The position numbers and the translations under genes were made by a program. The notes below the pieces were generated by a model. It worked only from the letters and a program-made list of their open reading frames with translations, did not search any database and was not told where the DNA came from. 64,000 nucleotides of DNA. Source: Fusarium oxysporum f. sp. lycopersici 4287. Lineage: Eukaryota > Ascomycota > Sordariomycetes > Hypocreales > Nectriaceae. Below, in pieces: positions 1-11,158 of this stretch. Location: positions 4,290,402-4,354,401 of the forward strand of contig NC_030989.1 of the NCBI RefSeq assembly GCF_000149955.1, read 5' to 3'. The stretch's first letter is position 1, and every line of letters begins with the position of its first letter.

Positions 1-722
1 TTGCCACATGTTGTTGGCGACAGGAGTTTGGCGATCCATAGAGATGCACCATCAGGACTCTTTGGTCCTTCAACGGAAGAGAACTGAGCGAACATTAGAG
101 CAGGACTTTGGAAAGGGCTGTAAGATACTTACAAGGAAATACTCGGTGCCTTCGATTTTAAAGATCGTCTACTGCTATTAGCCATGCGTCTTTCGGATAA
201 ATCATTGCTCAACCTACAGCATCAAGCATTCCAGCATTGAAATTAGGAGGAATGATTGCATCCATCATCTCATAATCCGCCGACAATGGATTCTCCTTAC
301 CACCTTTGAGAACGTATACTCTCAGAGTTGGCAGCATAACATCCCAGTTGCCCTCGTCACAAACACTCGCCGAGAAGTATACATACCAAGTATCACCGAC
401 TTTGTGCATCTCAGGAGCCCAGAAGTTGCAAGCTCTGGTTGCATTGGATCTGTCGGACCAGATGAGCTGGGACTCAGCAGTCTTGAGGCCTTCGATGGTA
501 GGGGCTTTGGTGATGCTGACGTTGGTCCATGTTGTTGAGGTTAGATAGTACCTAAGAGTATGTTCAGTATGGAACAGTGAGGTACTGGTTGGATGAGGAG
601 TCTTACATCCCATCTTGATAGACGATATGAGGGTCACTTCCTGTTCTTATAGGATTTGTGAACCCAAGAACAAAGCTTGAGCATAACCCAAGAACCAAAG
701 TGATTACCGATAAGACAAGCAT
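1..722 (-). CDS. GH43-type secreted arabinosidase, 5' part (runs off left edge)
   Basis: This gene is read leftward and leaves the window at base 1, so only the N-terminal part is visible. I place the start at 722; the first ~20 residues are hydrophobic (MLVLSVITLVLGLC) and look like a signal peptide. Exons by splice sites are 607-722, 218-551, 133-168 and <1-83, with introns of 49-55 nt. The joined protein shows GH43 marks: SDPHIVYQDGMYYLTSTTW near the mature N-terminus (the DPH...Y pattern carrying the general-base Asp), NFWAPEMH, then LDATIFKIEG and LWIAKLLSPTT, in the order seen in five-bladed beta-propeller GH43 exo-arabinofuranosidases. By family it would act outside the cell on arabinan side chains of plant pectin. 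The subfamily (GH43_26-like) is a guess. The catalytic Glu region is beyond the edge. Confidence 0.85.
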
Positions 723-1192
723 CGTAAAAGCGAACTTTGTTCACAGAGTTCCAAACAAGAAAGAAACAGCATTCTATCTTTGATTTTTACTGCCTCTTAT
801 ACTTCGTTCTATCACCGATCATTTCCTAAAAAAAAGCCCGTTCTCAGGATAAACCAACACATTATGGAGCTCCCGTATATCGTGCAGCATATGATCTGAT
901 GTCCATGCATGCCTCCCTATAATAACTTGCATATACTACTCGCTATTTGCTCGGCTACTATGAGGTTACGTCGCTGAGAATGAACCGCGGGGTATGTGAG
1001 GGGCGGTTATACGATTTAAGCTTGATCGTCATGCTTAAAGATGGGATCGACAAGTTGTTCACTTTAGCCATGCGCTCCAATAGCCTGAGTTCGAACTGAA
1101 GTTTAGCTCCTGGTTCTCGCCCTTCGTGTTGATTCTGTCCGTGAGGATGTTGGGACAATGTTGAGGAGCTCGGAGCATAACAAGCGATATCA
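723..1192. other. intergenic, no gene seen
   Basis: This stretch lies between the GH43 start and the first tRNA gene. It is AT-rich and would contain the GH43 promoter. I see no coding frame or repeat here. Confidence 0.5.
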
Positions 1193-1285
1193 TCCGGTAT
1201 GGTGTAGTGGCTAACATTTCGCGCTCTCATCTTCAGCTGAGGGATCAGTACCGCGGAGCCCAGGGTTCGATTCCCTGTACCGGAG
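1193..1285 (+). tRNA. tRNA-Glu (anticodon CTC) with 21-nt intron
   Basis: The acceptor arms TCCGGTA (1193-1199) and TACCGGA (1278-1284) pair, with discriminator G at 1285. The D-arm GTGTAGTGGCTAACAT and T-arm AGGGTTCGATTCCCT are canonical. The anticodon stem TCGCG pairs with CGCGG around a CTCTCA loop that gives anticodon CTC (reads GAG). A 21-nt intron sits at the standard place after position 37 and contains GAG, which can pair with the anticodon as nuclear tRNA introns usually do. Removing it leaves 72 nt. T-runs follow the gene, as expected for a Pol III stop. A second copy lies at 9742-9831. Confidence 0.93.
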
Positions 1286-1617
1286 TTTACTTTTGATCTT
1301 TTTGTGCATATATATACTTTTCGAATATATATTAAATGTGGCAAATATTACCTCCTGTTGAGCACATCCTTCAGGAAGCATGGTCTGCTCCTAAAATCTG
1401 TTTATGTATAGTAAAAAGACACTTGAAAATTGTAATAAAGTTAAAGCCCTGCCTGTAATCAATGATCAAAGCTAAATATAACCAAGACATCAGCAGCTAG
1501 GAAATCTTTTTCCTCTCATGTTATACATAAATCCTCCGTGGTATAATGCCTATTCCGCAAGCAACATCAAGAACGCTTTCAGTAAACCTCCAATAATATC
1601 AAAATCATTCAGGGTCG
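1286..1617. other. intergenic, 3' flank of the alcohol dehydrogenase
   Basis: AT-rich sequence between the tRNA-Glu gene and the stop codon of the leftward alcohol dehydrogenase gene. It would hold that gene's 3' UTR. No coding signal is visible. Confidence 0.5.
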
Positions 1618-3103
1618 TTATCTGCTGGTATCCACGACATAACGGCCAGCAACGTTGCCTGCAATCATCATATCATAGACCTTCTGGAGTTCTGACAATC
1701 CGACAATCCTAGGTCTCATGTTAGTCTTGCCAATGATTGCACGTAGTGGATGTACTTACTTGTAAGGTGCCTTGATAAGACCTTGTCTGTAAAATTCAAT
1801 GGCTTCAGCAGTATCCTGTCGGTTACCGACATAGCTGCCCTTGATGTTGATTTCACTATTGTATCTCATCAATGCGTGTTCTGCGAATACGGTTTGTTTC
1901 ACTTACCGGACGACAGTGTCGAAAACAGGAGCCTTGACGAAAGCATTGGCTGGTAAACCAACACAGACAATTGTGCCCTTGCTCTTAACATACTGACTAG
2001 CTTGTTGGAATGGCTTCTCACTGGCTGCAAGAAGGAGAACAGCATCGGGGCCAAGGCCACCTGTAGCGTTCTTGATCTCTCCAACAATATCCGTCGATGT
2101 CTTGAAATCAACAAAGGTATCAGCACCAAGCTCAGTGCAAACCTTGCGCTTTTCGTCTCCGCCATCGAGAGCTGTTACTCGAAGCCCCATGGCCTTGGCA
2201 TATTGAATAGCGAAAACACCAAGACCGCCTCCAGCGCCAGCAATGACAACACTCTGTCCTGGTCGAACGCCAGAAGACTTGAGAGCCTTGTAGACTGTAA
2301 GTCCAGCACACAGAATAGGTGCTACGCCAGCGAGATCACAGTCCTTGGGAATTCGCGCGACGTGCGCAGCCTTTCCTACAGCGTATTGCTGGAACGAACC
2401 ATCAACAGTATATCCTGACAGGGAGGCTTCTGAGCAGAGCGATTCGTTGGACTGTCGACACTGTTCGCAGCTCATGCAGGAGCCGTGAAGCCACTTGAGG
2501 CCAACGTGGTCACCGATTTCAACGTCTTTGACGAGCTCTCCTCGTGCTACTACGATACCGGCACCTTCGTGACCGCCAACAAGGGGCATCTTCGATTCAA
2601 GGGGCCAGTCGCCATTGACGGCGTGAAGGTCTGTGTGGCAGACTCCACTATACTTGACGTTGATTAGAACCTCATCGGAGCCTGGCGTTGGAACAGGGAT
2701 CTTTTTATATTGGACAGCTGTTTTCGTCAGAATCCCTTTCCAACCTCAAACTTCATTGAAGCTTACCTCCACCTCGTTCTTCCAAAACTTGTGCCCACTG
2801 TTCATTAGGAATGATGGGGCTAGCAGCTGTAGCGTAAGCGGCAGTCTTGCCGAGGCTACTGTTAGCACTGAAGCTTGTGGTGATGTTTCCGGCGCTAGCG
2901 CGACTGTTAGGGTTATGTCGGACGCATGATTGTCCTCCTGAAGTTGCACAGCTTGCGCAGAGTGTTCGTTGACTGGAAGAAAAGTTTCGACGGGTTGTTT
3001 GAATCTGAGCTGTTGCTGAACGTGCGAGACGTGCTGTGTTTCGCGTGGCTATTCTTCCTGTTCGGAGGATGCCAGTTCGCATCACGTTGCTTGACGATAG
3101 CAT
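1618..3103 (-). CDS. zinc-dependent alcohol dehydrogenase with N-terminal presequence
   Basis: Exons by splice sites are 2767-3103, 1907-2717, 1760-1855 and 1618-1708; they join without a break into 444 aa. The enzyme core matches the tetrameric yeast ADH type: GVCHTDLHA and GGHEGAG (catalytic-zinc Cys and His), [15 protein letters not shown] (four structural-zinc cysteines), [13 protein letters not shown] (third catalytic-zinc ligand), and a Rossmann motif GAGGGLG. It would interconvert ethanol and acetaldehyde with NAD(H). The core is normally ~350 aa; the extra ~95 N-terminal residues are rich in Arg, Ser and Thr with few acids (for example [14 protein letters not shown]), like a mitochondrial presequence, so an Adh3-like mitochondrial location is likely. 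The start at 3103 is the first Met of the Arg-rich segment; the frame stays open further upstream, so the exact start is uncertain. Confidence 0.9.
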
Positions 3104-5177
3104 TATGGTCTTGCTGTAGAGTAATTGTATGTACTGTAATTGGGTATAATATGGTGTATTGCAATTGGGTGAGTCAAAGCTTGGATATATAGCAGCGAGA
3201 TGCTTCAACTTATAAAAGAAGCGTCTGTCAGCCCATAATGATAATTCTGTGGTACCACGGAGTATCAACCGGCTCTGGATATTGCTTTTGATCAGATCAT
3301 ATTCAGTCAAACTCTAAAATGGACCCAAACTACCGGAGATGGTGTAAAGTCGTGGGCCTGTAAGTTACTGTGAGCCGCGCTACGATATACCTTTATCCGC
3401 GGAGATGCGGCAGAGCCAGGTGACCCCGTGGGGTCTACGCCCACTGTAGAAAATGTTCAGGCCAGTCTCGTGTCTCTTTTTTACTGTGCCATGTGCTTTG
3501 CTCAATCCCCGCAGTGGAAACGTCTTGCCATTCCGCAAAAGAGTGAGCCGATTCTCTTGACGTTGTAGTGATGGGTTCCAGTTCCATTGCTGAGCCGCCA
3601 ACAGACGCCGATATCCACCAATGGGTCTTGGGGGAGTAAGCATGTCTGACCTCCAGGGCCCTATGGAGAAGGTGGCACAACCCCCAAAGACCCCAAAGGA
3701 TGTGCTATGTCTGCTGTTTATCCCCAATTACAGGGCTGTAAATATCCCGAATTATCCGCGTTTGCTCTGTAAACAGCGAGAGGCATTTCCAATCCTACGC
3801 GCACCAATGCTAGAGATACAGAGCTGGTGATATGTGCATGTCGAGGGGGTAACAATTGAAGGATTCAAAAAGCAATGTATCCCAACAGCGACAGTTGCAG
3901 CGTTGTACTCGCGTAGTTATACCGAGCAGAACGTGAAAGCGAGAAAAATGCAGGATCATGACCTGGAAATTGAGTTCCTTTTGATCCACTGCGGAGCCTT
4001 TCCCACGTGTCCCGTGCCTGGGCTACGAAATCCGCATTCGCAATCCGCAGTTTGTATAGCACTCAAGTACTGGAATTATGACTCCGAATTCTAGAACCCC
4101 ACCAACATCAGGAGATTTGAGCTTTTACGTCACGCGAGGCTGTGACTGAATCGACGTTTTTTTTCGATCAAGTCTCCGAGGTTCGGAAATAGATTACTCA
4201 TGTACTTTTGCCGTTGGTATGCGGAGGACAATGGCTTTGTCATTACAGATACTGGTGGGGAGGAACTCGATTGAGTTTGTGAAGCTGTGAGCTTCAGAAG
4301 CGATTCTCGTTTCAAGATAATCTTGCCTCGCGAATCTGAATTCTCCGTCGCAAATAAGATCACCTACTACGCTGGACCTCACGAGACTGTTCACACCGCG
4401 ACAATGACGTACCTTTGCAGAACTCTTTATGGGCAATCCGCGATATCATTCAAGTTTCGACCAAGAGATCCGAGAGAGTCAAGCCCTAGTAGTAGGTGCT
4501 ATCGATACATTCTTATACATTAGATATCTTCAAAGGACCTGAAGAGGACCACGATCGTTCACGGTATATTTCTCGAATTTCTTGGCACAATTCTTCAGCC
4601 CAAACTACATCATTCGTCACTGACAAAAGCTTCTCGAGTGCACAAGTCACGAATCAAAGAAGCCACATGTAGAAAAGAAATCAAGACCGCATAACTACTA
4701 ACAATAGTATATCGTGAGCGATACGAGCTCTATGCATTCGCGTAGGTTTAGATGATGTTTCAGCCTCTTGAAATAGGCAGCCCTACACTAAGATTCTACA
4801 TGACGACGCCCATGCATAAGCTCACTATTTTCGATCGACTATCTAGAGGAATATGATATTAGGCAGACAATGTTCCCCTGCTAACACTATGTCATCGCTC
4901 CCAGAAAAAGGCCAGGTCCATGTTTCGAGTGAGCGTGGCGCAGCGAATACGAGGACCCCCGTGATCTGACCAATAGTGCTCAATATCCCTGCCCACCACT
5001 CGAGTACCGTGGTTGGCTTGATCAATGTTAAAAATAGCTGTCTTACTGAACTACACAGGGCTCCATATAGATGAATCGTGGACGGTAGTCTAAGCATGTG
5101 TCATTGTTAAAGTTGTAGTATAATTACACCTGCGGGAATGTTTCATATTGTATCAGTATTTCCCTTAATTTATCCTA
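3104..5177. other. 2-kb intergenic region
   Basis: This region separates the leftward alcohol dehydrogenase from the rightward NLR-like gene and holds both promoters. Several short frames exist (for example 3380-3727 and 4194-4436), but none resembles a known protein or has good splice context, so I call no gene. The left half has six WGCGG-type half-sites, listed separately. Confidence 0.45.
3406..4049. promoter_or_regulatory. scattered WGCGG half-sites upstream of the ADH gene
   Basis: TGCGG occurs at 3406 and 3990, and its complement CCGCA at 3509, 3533, 4032 and 4045. In Aspergillus nidulans the ethanol regulator AlcR binds WGCGG pairs in front of alcA and aldA. Whether this fungus uses such a factor here is inference; five-base words recur often by chance. 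Confidence 0.2.
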
Positions 5178-8100
5178 ATGATCATGAATGACACAACTGG
5201 CATCACCACTGCCGCTGCCCGACTTGTTGGAATAACAGACGAAGCAGTACGATTCTTCCAACAACTTGACCATACTACGAACTCTGTTGCAAAACGGGTA
5301 CAGCAGCTGGAGGCCTTTTCAAGATTAGCCAAGGAGATTGAGCTGAAACCTTCAGCTAATGATCACGATGACGAAGAACAACTCGATCTGACCAAACAGA
5401 TCTTACTTTACTGCTACAAACTCATCAGCAGAATTCTCTCTCAGCTTGAATGGGTTGATAATGGGGGCAGACACGCTTCTACTCAGCATGGACTACTTGG
5501 GGTCTACGCTGAGCTGAACAATTGGGAAGTTAAGGATCCTTTTGAAGATCTGCATAGGGAGCAGCTATGCCTCGTAGCTTTTCGAAAATCAAGGTAGGCG
5601 CTCTATGAAGTACCCAATCGCGGCTTGATCTAACTTTTGAAAGGTTTAGACCACTCTCTTGGGCTTCAGAGTCTGACAGTCATCCTTTACTATATTCTCA
5701 CACTTTTAAAGCTCGCGAGCTGGATTTCTTGAATTTGTTGTTCGTTACAGACCCTAGAGAAGACCACGCATCACTCGAGTCAAGCAGAGGAGCCATTGTC
5801 AAAAGAACATGTACTTGGATTACTGAAACATCTGAATACCGATCATGGCTCTCAGGCTCTGGTGACCGCAGGGGTCTTTTGATCCAGGGAGGCGAAGGTC
5901 ACGGCAAGAGTATGTTGGCGATGTACCTAACCAAGCAACTGGAGCAGCTCGCTGCATGCATGTCAACCGACACAGTCTTATACTTTCTCTGCAACCATGG
6001 AAACATCAACGCCAAGTCTGCCACGACTGTTCTTCGTGGACTGATTTGGCAGCTTTGCAGGTTACGCCCAGACCTTTTGCATCACGGGCTAAAGAGAGCT
6101 GTGTCGGTCGAAGAAGGGAGAATCGCTTTGGCAACCAATTCGGTTGAGACTCTTTGGCAGATATTCAGCGCAATGATCCAGGATCCTACCACGGGTACCG
6201 TCACATGTGCTATTGATGGGCTTGATGAATGCGATGAGTCGTCGATCAAAACACTGGCGGAGAGGTTCTCGGAATTGCTATCTTCAACGAATCAAGATCG
6301 TCGAAACTTCCGGATCCTTCTGACTAGCCGCCACCCATGCCAGCAAGACAACCTTTCTACTGAGTTCTCAGTAATATGCCTAGACTCAGATGCACACAAG
6401 CACAACGTTCAAGATGTACAGCGATTGATCAATTCTCATGTTTCGAATATCGCACATGAGCATGGCTGGTCTCGAGGCTTCCAAGAACAGATGAACAAGA
6501 GCCTCACAAAAAGGGCTGGTGGCTCGTTCCTCTGGGCGAGCTTAGCTGTTTCTGGACTTAAAGGGCAAGATGAAGGTTCTGCAGCAAAGTATCTTAACGA
6601 TCTTGCTGGAGACAACAACGCCATCTACGAAAGATCTCTCCTGGCCATTCCACTAGAGTGTCGCCAAAAAGTACGGTCACTCTTGACTTGGGCGGCCCTA
6701 GCATATTATCCCCTGAGCCTTGGGGAATTAAGCACTCTTACCAGCGATGAATTTTCAACGCCAGAGGCTGCTTTTATAAACCTGAAAGCTTGTTTGGGTT
6801 ACTGCAGAACTCTTCTTACGATCAAGACCGAGATAAGAAGATTTGGCTCTGGATATGAAACCATAGAAACCATTCAGTTCTCCCACCGATCAGTCAAAGA
6901 TCACCTGCTTCAACCTTATGTTCTACGAACCGCAACCGACACCGATGCTGACCTTGACTTCTTTCAAATTATCCCGGATAACGGCCATGAGATTCTCGCT
7001 TCTCGCTGTTTGGAAATTATGGAGAAAGGACTTGAAGTAGAGGCTGAAAGGGAGAGTCCCGTTGAGTATGCTCATGTGTTACCTTATGCCTCAAGGTTTT
7101 GGTTCAGACATCTCCGAGAATGTCCCGAAAAGCTTTGCAATGAGACCTTGGAAAAAAGAGCGTTAAATTTCCTAACGCGAAACCATGAAAATCGTAGACT
7201 CTGGTTTTCTTACCTCTCAAACCTGAGACAGGGGCGAGAAGATATTCCCTCGACGGCATCCGAGCATCACGACACGATTGGGGGACTTGAAGAGATCAAT
7301 GGCAGTGATGTTATATTCTTTGAACACCCAAAAGATACAACTTCGGCAACTCAGCTCCAAGCCCTCCAATTGGCATGTCTGCTTGGTATTACTGCCATAG
7401 TTAGAAAGATTCTTGCTAGCACAAGCTTGTTCACCTGTATACGGCAAGCCAATATTCGCCCGCTTCACAGTTATTTTCGAACAAGACCAAGGAGTGAGGA
7501 TCGATTGATAAAAGTCCAAAGAGGTGGAATATTACAACTAAGCACAGCGGAGATCGTGGCAATGACACCTATTGAACTTGCGGTCCTCGGCGGTCACCAC
7601 AAAGTCGCTTCGCTATTGCTCGACCGCTACCCTCAACGGAGCATATGGCAAGATTCGTCATTTGCTTTGGCTACTGCTGTTAGTCGCTGTGATGAGAATA
7701 TGGTCAGGTTACTGGTAGAGGGTGGTGCCCCAAGGATCAGAGCCTCTCGACAGCTAGAAGGACCTATCTGCACTGCTGTGGTCAACCGAAGGCTTGATGT
7801 GGTCAAGTTTCTTTGTTGCTCTGGAGCCGAGATCTGGGCGCAACCGAATTCCAAGTTAGGTGAAGTAACACAAGCTTTACTGTGTCTTTCCAGTGATGCC
7901 TATTCAAGCTCACTCGATGGAACGGTCTTCATCCAGTATGCAAAGGTTTTACTTTGCGGAGGTGCATCTCCAGATGGCTTCAACCTGTATGGAGAAAACC
8001 GTGGCTTAAGATACTGGAAACGAGCTGTTATGGAATATCTACACAGACATGGCATCACCCTGCAGAATTTGGGACCATATCCCAACAGAGAGACCCCTCT

Positions 8101-8482
8101 GATGGTATTCGTCTCTTCATTAGGTATAAGCAGCTCACTGTCTGAACCAGTGGAGGCTGTTCAGTTCCTCTTGGGCTCTGGAGCATCTATCAACCAAACA
8201 GATCTGAAAGGTTGGAGCGCATTGCATCACGTCGCCAACCAAATTGCTCTGGGTAGAGCGAAGAAAAGTTACGAAGCTACAGATGATGCAGAAGAGTATC
8301 AACTTTACAAAATCGCGAATCTTCTTATTGCAGCTGGAATCGATCAAGAGATGGAAGACAGAGAGAAGCGCAGAGCCGCTGATATCCTGCGCGTGGTGGG
8401 AGCGCCGATTTGGAATAGAAATATCTCGGAGTACGAATCATTTTTGAGAAGGGAGCCACTAAGTAGAATGTCACTTACATAG
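5178..8482 (+). CDS. NLR-like protein: N-terminal helical domain, NACHT NTPase, ankyrin repeats
   Basis: Two exons (5178-5593 and 5644-8482, 50-nt intron) join to 1084 aa. Residues 1-140 are mostly helical and resemble the variable N-terminal effector region of fungal STAND proteins, but I cannot name the domain. The P-loop GGEGHGKS sits at about residues 221-228 and a Walker B motif CAIDGLDECDES at about 330, followed by LLTSRHP, the usual NACHT order. From about residue 775 to 1050 there are degenerate ankyrin repeats (TPIELAVLGGHHKVASLLLD, VVKFLCCSGAEI, VQFLLGSGASIN, GWSALHHV). By family such proteins sense a ligand through the repeats, oligomerise through NACHT and trigger heterokaryon incompatibility or another cell-death response. 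The HET gene at 12010-14356 supports that context. No frame damage is seen. Confidence 0.88.
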
Positions 8483-9215
8483 ACAACTTAATACATAGTT
8501 TCTAACATCTAATGCTTGATATAGTCTTAATGTAGAACAGGCATTATTTGTTTTGACCGAGACCATAAGTAGTGGAAGTGATCTTCGCCGCAAACTGCTA
8601 CTTTATGTTTCAAGAGCGATTCTATCAGTTGATCCTTTGTACAAGCCTGACAGGAAACTTCCAGCAGACATAGACTTGTGGTAGAACTGACTTCTTATTG
8701 GTGTTCTCTTCACCCACTTCATGAGGAATCGAGGGGTTTGCTAGTGGCGTTCTTGACGACTGTGATCGGAGAAAGGGGCGGGTATCAAAATTTCTAAAAA
8801 TGATAAAGAGAAACAATTAGATTAGGAACGACATCAAATAAAGGATCGATAGTTCTCTCTAGCGCTGATGCCGTAATATCCACCTACCCAGGGACAGCTA
8901 ACAACTTGAATGAAGCACGGATTATCTTTTTTTATTCGATATCCCTATCTCAATAATAAACCAGAGGAAAAATTACAGTTTAAAGTATCAATTTCAAGGA
9001 ATAATGACAAAAACATTTTCCTTGATCCAACCTCGCTCAGATAGAATTAAACATAGGATACACCAAGCCTTCCAATTCTGCGGTGCGGTACACGATACCC
9101 AATGACTTATCCAACCCAAGTCGATGGCCGTATTTCAAGTTTTCATCAGCTTGAGTAAGCGTTTATCTGGGCTCTTTAATGTGCTGATAGAATTAGCATG
9201 GTGGCGGCTCAGAAT
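8483..9215. other. intergenic, no gene seen
   Basis: AT-rich sequence between two convergent genes, the NLR-like gene and the small secreted-protein gene. It would hold both 3' UTRs. No coding frame or repeat is recognised. Confidence 0.5.
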
Positions 9216-9596
9216 TTAGTCGACGGTTACGCAAACGGCGTCCAGGCAAACGCACATGTTCAGCCCATTAACCAGACAAAATTCTGTGTTTGCAACACAG
9301 TCGTCACTAATAGAGCATGAAGTATTGTCGACCGCAGCGCTGGTCGTGGTGCTTGCGGCGTCGGTAGTGGTAGACTCTTCAACGATCGCCGTGGTAGTGG
9401 TGGGAATATCGGTTGTCTCAGTCTCTGTGGCACTCTCGACGATAGTGGATGTCAGGTCGGCGGTGCTTTCGATGACAGTCGCGGTTGAAGTGGCCCCGAT
9501 GGTGTTTCCAGCTAAAGTTGTTGTTGGGCGGCAGGGGCCTGCATTTACAGTAGCAACAAGGAGTGCCAGAGCACGTAGAACGTTGGAAGACAGCAT
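9216..9596 (-). CDS. small Thr-rich secreted protein with C-terminal cysteine cluster
   Basis: This single-exon gene encodes 126 aa. The first ~19 residues (MLSSNVLRALALLVATVNA) form a clear signal peptide. The middle is Thr/Ser/Ala/Glu-rich, a likely O-glycosylated stalk. The last ~35 residues hold six cysteines (C-x5-C-x6-C-x6-C-x-C-x4-C), beginning with CSISDDC, which could form a small disulfide knot. The protein has no GPI-anchor-like tail. The family is not recognised. It could be a wall-associated protein or an effector candidate. Confidence 0.75.
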   Translation of the reverse strand: MLSSNVLRALALLVATVNAGPCRPTTTLAGNTIGATSTATVIESTADLTSTIVESATETETTDIPTTTTAIVEESTTTDAASTTTSAAVDNTSCSISDDCVANTEFCLVNGLNMCVCLDAVCVTVD

Positions 9597-9741
9597 AACG
9601 ACTAGTATAAACGAGTGACAGCCAAGACGATGAAAAAGAATGAATGGGAATAATGAAGAGCCTACTAAGAAAAGTCGCCAAGAACTAAGCAGTTCAGCTG
9701 AATGTCGAGAAATTCAGCAAAAACCCAAAAAGAAGACATAG

Positions 9742-9831
9742 ACTCCGGTACAGGGAATCGAACCCTGGGCTCCGCGGTACTGATCCCTCAGGTTATGAGA
9801 GCGCGAAATGTTAGCCACTACACCATACCGG
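9742..9831 (-). tRNA. tRNA-Glu (anticodon CTC) with 18-nt intron
   Basis: This is the reverse-strand counterpart of the tRNA at 1193-1285. The mature 72 nt are identical, but the intron is 18 nt instead of 21 and differs in its first half while sharing the 3' half CTGAGGGATCAGTA. Acceptor arms lie at 9743-9749 and 9825-9831. The flanks do not match those of the first copy, so only the gene body is shared. Confidence 0.93.
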
Positions 9832-10204
9832 ATGGTGTGATTGTTGATGTGAGCTTTGGTAATGCTGCTCAACATTGCCAAACAGAACTCGCTTCAGCGC
9901 GATACCAGGAGTTGATTTCTGAAGTTTGGATGGCATCCAACGACGGTCAGCTCTCAACTACATGTTTCAAGGTCCAGTTTCATTTTTTTTATTGAAAGGT
10001 AGTCCAAAGTCAATGCAAATTAAGGTTCAAGTTTATACTAACCTCAATATCATATCCCGACGAGATAAATCAAGCCGATGCACTTTTATGTCCAAGTTGC
10101 GCTTTGGTCAGATAGGATTCAGCCCATTCACTCTGAGCAAAAGACCAGATAAATTGACAAATTACATTACTCTACATCTAATAAAAAGCATTTTAAATGA
10201 CTAT
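9832..10204. other. intergenic, no gene seen
   Basis: Short AT-rich spacer between the second tRNA and the 3' end of the NmrA-like gene. Nothing recognisable. Confidence 0.5.
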
Positions 10205-11158
10205 CTATGGCTTCGGGAAGAAGTCCTTGTACTGCAACAAAGCCTCCTGATACGGAATTGGCTTCCTTCCCGTCAACTTCTCAACATTATCATTCGTCTC
10301 AGCCATGAACTCCCTCGCAACCATCTCTCCACAGCACAAAAGATCGCCAATACACAACTTCATCGGCAACTTTGAAAAGTCACCAAAGAAGTCCGTAGGT
10401 AATCCATGATCTAACCACCATCTCTTCAACTCTTCATCAGGAAGGTTGACAATTTCTCCACTGTACCCTGTTTGCTCGCACATCCACTTGAAAACCTCCT
10501 CGTTGGTGACGGCTTTAGGGCCAGTGATCTCGTACACTTTGTTAGGTTCGCCGCGGCCTAGGAGCAGAGCGGCTAGGACGTTGCCGCAGTCTTCGCGGGC
10601 AACGTATGCGCCTGCTTTGCCGTGCGTGTTGACGAGCCAGCGATCACCGCAGAATTTCCACGATGGTGCAAAGAGAGTTGGAATATTATCAGCGTAAAGA
10701 TAATTACGCTGGATGTTGTACTCTAAGCCAGAAGCGTAGATAATCTTCTCAATGAAGTGATGATCTCGGGGGAGGAAAGGAATATCCTCCTCATTCTCAG
10801 CCTCTATACCAGCTCCACAGAACGAAGTATAGCAGACTCTCTTGACACCACATGCCTTGGCAGCGTCAACGACGGTTTGGGCCTGACGACGTCGACCTTC
10901 ACCGAAGAGCCAAGTTGAGATGAGAGACACGGCTTCAGCGCCTTGAAAAGCCGCTTTGAGACTTTCAATATCGTCGTAAGTGGCTGTTACGACTTTTGCG
11001 CCTTTGTCGGTCCATGATTTGCGGAGGTCAGCGGGGATTGCTTCGTCTTTGTATGTGGTGAAGACGAGTTCATCGCCAGGTTTGGCGATTTCTGTGGCGA
11101 AGCTTGCTGCGATACGGCCGAGATTACCGTCTGCGCCTGTGAGAACGTACTTTGGCAT
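10205..11158 (-). CDS. NmrA-like NAD(P)-binding protein
   Basis: Single exon of 317 aa. The N-terminus YVLTGADGNLGRIAASFA is a Rossmann nucleotide-binding loop of the atypical short-chain dehydrogenase (NmrA/QorB) type. Further family-like features are the mid-domain GVKRVCYTSFCGAG strand, RNYLYADN, and YVAREDCGNVLAALL. Relatives include NADPH-quinone oxidoreductase 2 and redox-sensing NmrA regulators. The classical Tyr-x3-Lys catalytic pair is not obvious, so it may be either a reductase or a nucleotide sensor. It has no signal or membrane segment, so it is probably cytosolic. Confidence 0.85.
   Translation of the reverse strand: MPKYVLTGADGNLGRIAASFATEIAKPGDELVFTTYKDEAIPADLRKSWTDKGAKVVTATYDDIESLKAAFQGAEAVSLISTWLFGEGRRRQAQTVVDAAKACGVKRVCYTSFCGAGIEAENEEDIPFLPRDHHFIEKIIYASGLEYNIQRNYLYADNIPTLFAPSWKFCGDRWLVNTHGKAGAYVAREDCGNVLAALLLGRGEPNKVYEITGPKAVTNEEVFKWMCEQTGYSGEIVNLPDEELKRWWLDHGLPTDFFGDFSKLPMKLCIGDLLCCGEMVAREFMAETNDNVEKLTGRKPIPYQEALLQYKDFFPKP

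Noticed and set aside
3380..4436. Several 65-115 codon frames between ADH and the NLR-like gene
   Set aside because: They overlap each other on both strands and show no motif, signal peptide or splice pattern.
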